Below are positions 59,740-64,000 of a stretch of DNA of 64,000 nucleotides, piece by piece (position 1 is the stretch's first letter; every line of letters starts with the position of its first letter). The translations under genes were made by a program, and so were the position numbers. Under the pieces are notes generated by a model. It saw only the letters and a list, made by a program, of their open reading frames with translations. It was not told where the DNA came from and made no database searches. Source of the DNA: Bedellia somnulentella (taxonomy: Eukaryota; Arthropoda; Insecta; Lepidoptera; Bedelliidae); NCBI GenBank assembly GCA_963576735.1, contig OY755197.1:5220501-5284500 (forward strand). Direction: 5' to 3'.

Positions 59740-60760
59740 AGGTCTAGTTTCTTTTATCATCAATGCAGTTGCTGAAGATAATTGAAAAATGTTAACTTAA
59801 AGATAATTAGATACCGGCATATTTTTATCTTCTTTTTTTCGCCAGAGCTATATGCTTTTTATATTTCCTGCTTGTTTTTAAACCATTTACTATCCACACG
59901 CAAATATTTTTAAAGGTCAAAAGTTACAAGGACATACAACTAAAACAGGTGTTGTCAAATACATATATTTAAAAACTTACAAGTAACATTTAACAAAAGT
60001 GCACTCACCTTTGCAAATCATTTAAATTATAAATTTGCTTTTATTTATTACTTGACAAGCTTTTAAAATATTATAGACCGCTTTATCTTGCACTTCAAAT
60101 AAGTTAAAAGTATAAAACTGTAAACTTTATATCCTTTTATTAATTATAAACTGCATTTAATATTACTTAACTAGACATATTTCATTTTATCATCTCTAAA
60201 CTAGAACCGTAACAGTTTTCAGTTATTTGACTCCTCACGTAGTAAAAACCGAATAAAAAACGCTTCGTCACAGTCGACCTACCAATCAAAGTCGCCATTC
60301 TATCTGTATCTCTGGTAGATCCTAAAACCCGTATAACGTTGTATTTTCCAATGTTGAAAGGACTTGGCTTTACACCAAGTTTCATTGGGAGCTTTTACAG
60401 CGAATCTGCCCGTTGAAAGTTTATTTGGTTGAAGATCTCAGCATGACTGGGGAGCGGTGATTGAAACTAATGTCTACCAAAGTAGTTGCCAAGATAAAGA
60501 ACCGTTTTTTGGCGAATTCGCTCTTCATTTTTGAAGTATGCCTGTTTAGTAGGAACTTCGCTTGAATTTCGGTTGGGATTCAACATTTTGTTTATTTGTT
60601 GGGATATTTCTTTTCTATGCTATATATATTAATTATTTTATTTTATTTACAGGTAAAGCGCTGATACATCCAGCAGTATTTCATCAAGTCTCAAAAGCAG
60701 GTGGCTTAGTAGAATAAGCACGTCCTTACATGCAAAAAAGATCAATTATTTATTTTCAAA
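59740..60760. other. no gene or known repeat recognised
   Basis: AT-rich; a 67-codon minus frame at 60182-60385 has no motif. Confidence 0.5.
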
Positions 60761-60764
60761 TGTC

Positions 60765-60865
60765 ATATGCGTGATTCACTTATCAAGATAGTTGAGAGCA
60801 AACAATGATAACCCCTAGACTAAGTTAAAATGAGTGAGTGCCAGTGTATTCGTGCAAAGCTCATG
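60765..60865 (+). mobile_element. SINE-C remnant
   Basis: CATATGCGTGATTCACTTAT ... CAGTGTATTCGTGCAAAGCTC. Confidence 0.5.
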
Positions 60866-60892
60866 GTTTTGGCAAAAACAATATCGCAACAC

Positions 60893-61035
60893 TACATACA
60901 TACATATAGTCTCGGCTATATATTCCTAAAAAGGGTAGACAGCGCTTCAGAATCAGAAATTCTACAGCTACTTTTAGAAGTTAAGTGTCGAAATATGTAT
61001 AATAAATATTATCGGTGATAAGTCTCCAACCCTAT
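60893..61035 (-). mobile_element. SINE-B, old copy
   Basis: CATACATATAGTCTCGGCTA ... GTGATAAGTCTCCAACCC; stops next to the hAT end. Confidence 0.6.
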
Positions 61036-61620
61036 CGTATCGTACCTAGCGATGTGCCGTTACCAGTAATTTACTCTAGGCGAGTATTTTCCCAGTAACG
61101 TTACTGTAACATTCCCAAAAAATAGTAATATAGGGAAACATACGAAAAAAAATTTTTTGTCTTCAATTTTATTTGTGATTATAAGCACTTGAAAAGGATT
61201 TTTACGACTTTTTATCCTAACAAAACATATTTTCTTACTTTAAATATTATTTTCCCAATATTTCTAGTAATTTACCGAGTAAGATTCGAGAAAATTACCG
61301 AGTAACTTCCCATATAGTAACTTTCTAGATATTTTATCATTTTTCCTGTCAAGATACTTAATAATGTTCTTGACAAATTTTGTCTGGAAATGTACCGTTA
61401 AGCTTTAAAAATAAAACATTTAATTACAAAATCAACATTTATTAAATTTGGCTAACAGCATTATTTATACCTATAACAATGACTCCAGTATTCCTAATCT
61501 TAATTTTGGAGATAACAAAAGTAATTACAGACACAAGAAATCATAATCATAGTACGTAGGACACAGTTTTAGAATCTAACTAATATAATAATAAATATAA
61601 ACTCAACAAGCTTTCCATAT

Positions 61621-61790
61621 TTTTCTCCAATGATTTACAATATTAATTCTTTAGATAATCACAGCCAGCTAATCACTTTTCTCCAATGATTTACAATATT
61701 AACTTTTTAGATAATCACAGTCACAGCCAATCACTTTTCTCAAATGATTTACAACATTAACTTTTTAGATAATCAAAGTCACAGCTAATC
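61621..61790. repeat. three tandem units of 56-58 bp
   Basis: Each unit starts TTTTCTC(C/A)AATGATTTAC and ends GATAATCA...; units at 61621, 61677 and 61735, inside the hAT element downstream of its ORF. Confidence 0.9.
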
Positions 61791-61856
61791 TTAACAACAA
61801 TAAAATCTTAAATAAACACAAACAATCATAAAAATTATAAAAATAAAATCAGTCTT

Positions 61857-63509
61857 TTAATCAGAGTTTTCAGAATCTGAAATAATTATTCGATTGTGCC
61901 TCTTTTGAGTACTGGAACTTGGAAAATCTCCGTCTGTAGAATGGGTGGCGTCTATTAAAGAGGTCTCCAATAAAGTATCGAATAAATCCACATCTGAATC
62001 AGATTCTGAAGAAGATGAGTTAACTACATTGCTTGTGTTGGTTTCTGACCTATATGAATCAGTTTTCTTCACTGGGATTTGTCCATCATCATGACCATGA
62101 ATTAATTTCCAGTTGTGTGCTATGAAGCAAATCTTTCCCGCTCTGTTTGTTGTCAATTTGTTTCTTTTTTTTGAATGTATGTTCGAAAAAGTTGAAAAAG
62201 ATCTCTCTACAGAAGCAGAAGTAGCTGGGACTGATAATATTTTCATTGCTATTTGTCCCAAAAGAGATTTAGGGAAAAGCGTTTCCCACCATGAAAGCGG
62301 TTCAGTAGTTTCAGCCATTTTCCATACAAAGTCCTTTTCCCAAACACCACGGCGACATTTATAGTTAGATAAATCCTCCAAAAGCGACGCTGAATTCGTT
62401 TCATCTATATTCATGATCACTTCCATTCCGTCAATGTTTTCTTCGTCTGTTAGATGAACTCCTTGATTATTGGGATCTAATATTGATGCTGCATAATGAA
62501 TTGGTTTTAAGGCATTCGCTTTCCTTTCGTTACACTTAGTTATTATGCTCGCTTGATCATCCCCCAAAAAAGCTGTTGAATTCGAATTATTTAGCAAATC
62601 TTCTACTTCTTTTATCGCCTTATGTACCAGATGAATAGAGCAGTAATCACCTTCTAGTTTAATTATCCAGTCAACTATGGGTTTCAGTAATATTTTCAGG
62701 TCTTCAATTTTGTGCCATTCAGTTTCATCCAATAGTTTTGCTTTGTATTTAGTAAGAGGCAAGTTTTCAGTATTGATTACCAAGTTTTGCAGTATAACCT
62801 TTGATTTTAGGAAATTCTCAAGGCATTGTAAATAGCTTCCCCACCTTGTCTTGACGGGTAACTGGAGAGAAACATTTATTGACTTCTCTTCAGCAATTTT
62901 GCGAAATTCTGCATTAATAATATGCGATTTACTTATAGATTTGATTACGTCCACAATATACGAAAATTGATCGCGTAATTTACTTATTTTCAAAATATCT
63001 CCAATTAACAAATGAAGCGTATGTGCTAGACATCCAATCCAAATAGTTTGGTTATATTTTGCCTTTATCAATCTGCCACATTTTACCATATTCGCTGCAT
63101 TATCTGATATTATTGCCAAAAACTTTGATGCATCAAGTTCTTCCATGACTTTAAAAATCTCTTCTGATAAGTATTCAGCTGTATGTCGGCTATTTTTGGT
63201 AGCAATAAATTTATAAAAATATGGTTTTGGTCCATATAAAATAATATTCAAAATTGGTTCGTTCCTTAAGTTAGACCACCCATCAATTGCTAGATGTAAA
63301 ACATTCGCTTGCTTTAGTTTCTGTGTGACATTTTTCTGCATGTCTGTATATTCAGCATCCAGCAAGGTCGTTGCTAAAACTTTTCTTGATGGTGGATTAT
63401 ACATTGGATTTAATTTATGTAAAGTCTGTTTCCAAAGTGGGTGCTCAAAAATAGAAAGTGGGGTACCAGTTACGAAGATGGCTCTTGCAATGAGTCGATG
63501 AATATCCAT
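61857..63509 (-). CDS. hAT-superfamily transposase (ORF intact, N-terminal exon probably missing)
   Basis: 550 aa, ATG 63509 to TGA-free open frame ending at TAA 61857. The N-terminus (residues 10-60, PLSIFEHPLWKQTLHKL) matches the segment that follows the BED finger in hAT proteins. Catalytic Asp76 (AIDGWSN) and Asp136 (IISDNAANM), insertion-domain CLAHTLHLL near 158, C-terminal dimerisation motif with Glu435 (SVPATSASVERSFSTFS), then a Ser/Asp-rich tail. No BED finger is in the ORF. A splice acceptor (TTGTTTTAG) directly precedes the ATG, so a 5' BED exon may lie beyond. Catalytic residues are present and no stop interrupts it, so this is a recent or still constrained copy. Confidence 0.85.
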   Translation of the reverse strand: MDIHRLIARAIFVTGTPLSIFEHPLWKQTLHKLNPMYNPPSRKVLATTLLDAEYTDMQKNVTQKLKQANVLHLAIDGWSNLRNEPILNIILYGPKPYFYKFIATKNSRHTAEYLSEEIFKVMEELDASKFLAIISDNAANMVKCGRLIKAKYNQTIWIGCLAHTLHLLIGDILKISKLRDQFSYIVDVIKSISKSHIINAEFRKIAEEKSINVSLQLPVKTRWGSYLQCLENFLKSKVILQNLVINTENLPLTKYKAKLLDETEWHKIEDLKILLKPIVDWIIKLEGDYCSIHLVHKAIKEVEDLLNNSNSTAFLGDDQASIITKCNERKANALKPIHYAASILDPNNQGVHLTDEENIDGMEVIMNIDETNSASLLEDLSNYKCRRGVWEKDFVWKMAETTEPLSWWETLFPKSLLGQIAMKILSVPATSASVERSFSTFSNIHSKKRNKLTTNRAGKICFIAHNWKLIHGHDDGQIPVKKTDSYRSETNTSNVVNSSSSESDSDVDLFDTLLETSLIDATHSTDGDFPSSSTQKRHNRIIISDSENSD

Positions 63510-63600
63510 CTAAAACAACAAACATTAATTGCATTAAGTGGATTAGAAGCTCCAACTCAGAATCAGAATATGATTTCTATTCAACAGTACAATAATACTA

Positions 63601-63752
63601 GTTCCGTGGCGCAGTGGTCAACACACCCGACTGCGACACAGAGAGAATGCGTTCGATCCCCGGCCAGATCAAGATGAAAAATAATCTTTTTCAGATTGAC
63701 CTGGGTATTGGGTGTTTATCATTGCTTTTTGAAGAATAAAGACATTTTTTTT
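63601..63752 (+). mobile_element. tRNA-derived SINE with poly-T-rich end
   Basis: Head GTGGCGCAGTGGTCAACACA (A-box) and GCGTTCGATCCCCGG (B-box), body TCTTTTTCAGATTGACCTGG and an AATAAAG before a T run. Body resembles the SINE-S tail (TTGGGTGTTTAT). Confidence 0.82.
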
Positions 63753-63754
63753 TT

Positions 63755-64000
63755 AAACTAAACTTGATGACGTTGGATCGGCATCACTAAAACACAATTA
63801 GTGTTCTACAAGATCGATAATCGACTAAACTTATATGACAGATGTTAAATACTACCCTGAAGGCCTGCGAGGTGTGGCGTGCGGGCAGCGGGGGGAAATG
63901 CTCCCGCGCTTCACTTGAGGCCCCGAATGCATTAAACACACGCTTTATCTATAGTGTAGGGCTAGCTCTATTAGTGTGCTTAGTTCCTATATACTATATT
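63755..64000. other. unassigned end of window
   Basis: A GC-rich patch at 63855-63920 (GGTGTGGCGTGCGGGCAGCG) has no recognised identity; no BED exon seen on the minus strand here. Confidence 0.4.

Larger units (their letters stand above)
61047..63509 (-). mobile_element. hAT element, one end and transposase (other end not found)
   Basis: TAGCGATGTGCCGTTACC at 61047 looks like a hAT terminal repeat, followed by subterminal AGTAA/TTACT repeats (61065-61330). The matching end is not seen before 64000, so the element probably runs off the window. Confidence 0.6.

Noticed and set aside
8540..61000. CRISPR-like array from repeated CATACATATACTCAC blocks
   Set aside because: These are scattered SINE/LINE tails in both orientations in a eukaryotic genome, with no regular spacing.

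Overview
The window looks like nuclear DNA of a lepidopteran insect. The evidence is: split genes with GT-AG introns, AT-rich sequence, dozens of short retroposons whose 3' ends read GTGAGTATATGTATG (or its complement CATACATATACTCAC), a maT/mori-type (DD37D) mariner relic, RTE-clade LINE tails, and Ty3/gypsy elements of the CsRn1 and 412/mdg1 types. Species cannot be named from the sequence. All family assignments rest on motifs read by eye; no database search was run.

Layout. 0.5-7 kb: a 5'-truncated CsRn1-like Ty3/gypsy element (RT/RNase H, integrase, a small membrane-protein ORF, 3' LTR). It is broken between RNase H and integrase by about 2.36 kb of nested repeats, and it abuts a decayed non-LTR ORF. 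7.7-21.4 kb (minus strand): a complete secreted papain-family (C1A) cysteine peptidase gene that I assembled from eight coding exons (406 aa). Intron 1 holds an intact 5.9-kb 412/mdg1-like LTR retrotransposon with identical 139-bp LTRs, a CGTT target duplication, an upstream small membrane ORF, gag and pol. Other introns hold a maT relic, SINEs, RTE pieces and a MITE. 23.8-30.3 kb (minus strand): a complete five-exon gene for a 315-aa nuclear-type protein with two BED-like zinc fingers and a C-terminal BESS-like motif. Its introns hold a 275-bp-arm foldback, a MITE and SINEs. 30.3-61 kb: no convincing gene. This gene-poor tract is made of SINE/LINE tails, several TIR elements (43.6, 50.2, 56.4 and 58.2-59.6 kb) and a tRNA-like sequence enclosed in inverted repeats (46.8 kb). 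61.0-63.5 kb: one end of a hAT element with a 550-aa transposase ORF on the minus strand. A tRNA-derived SINE follows at 63.6 kb.

How the parts relate. The peptidase and the BED/BESS gene are the only host genes I can support; they lie in the same orientation about 2.4 kb apart. Everything else is mobile DNA. A 250-bp SINE-like family (called SINE-B here, about 30 copies) ends with the same GTGAGTATATGTATG tail as an RTE-clade LINE (LINE-A), so the LINE probably mobilises it. The most unusual features are: the two small single-pass membrane ORFs carried by two different Ty3/gypsy lineages; a TTT_CGT site placed exactly where a +1 shift would join gag to pol; the candidate domesticated BED/BESS gene; and the tRNA-like core inside a foldback.
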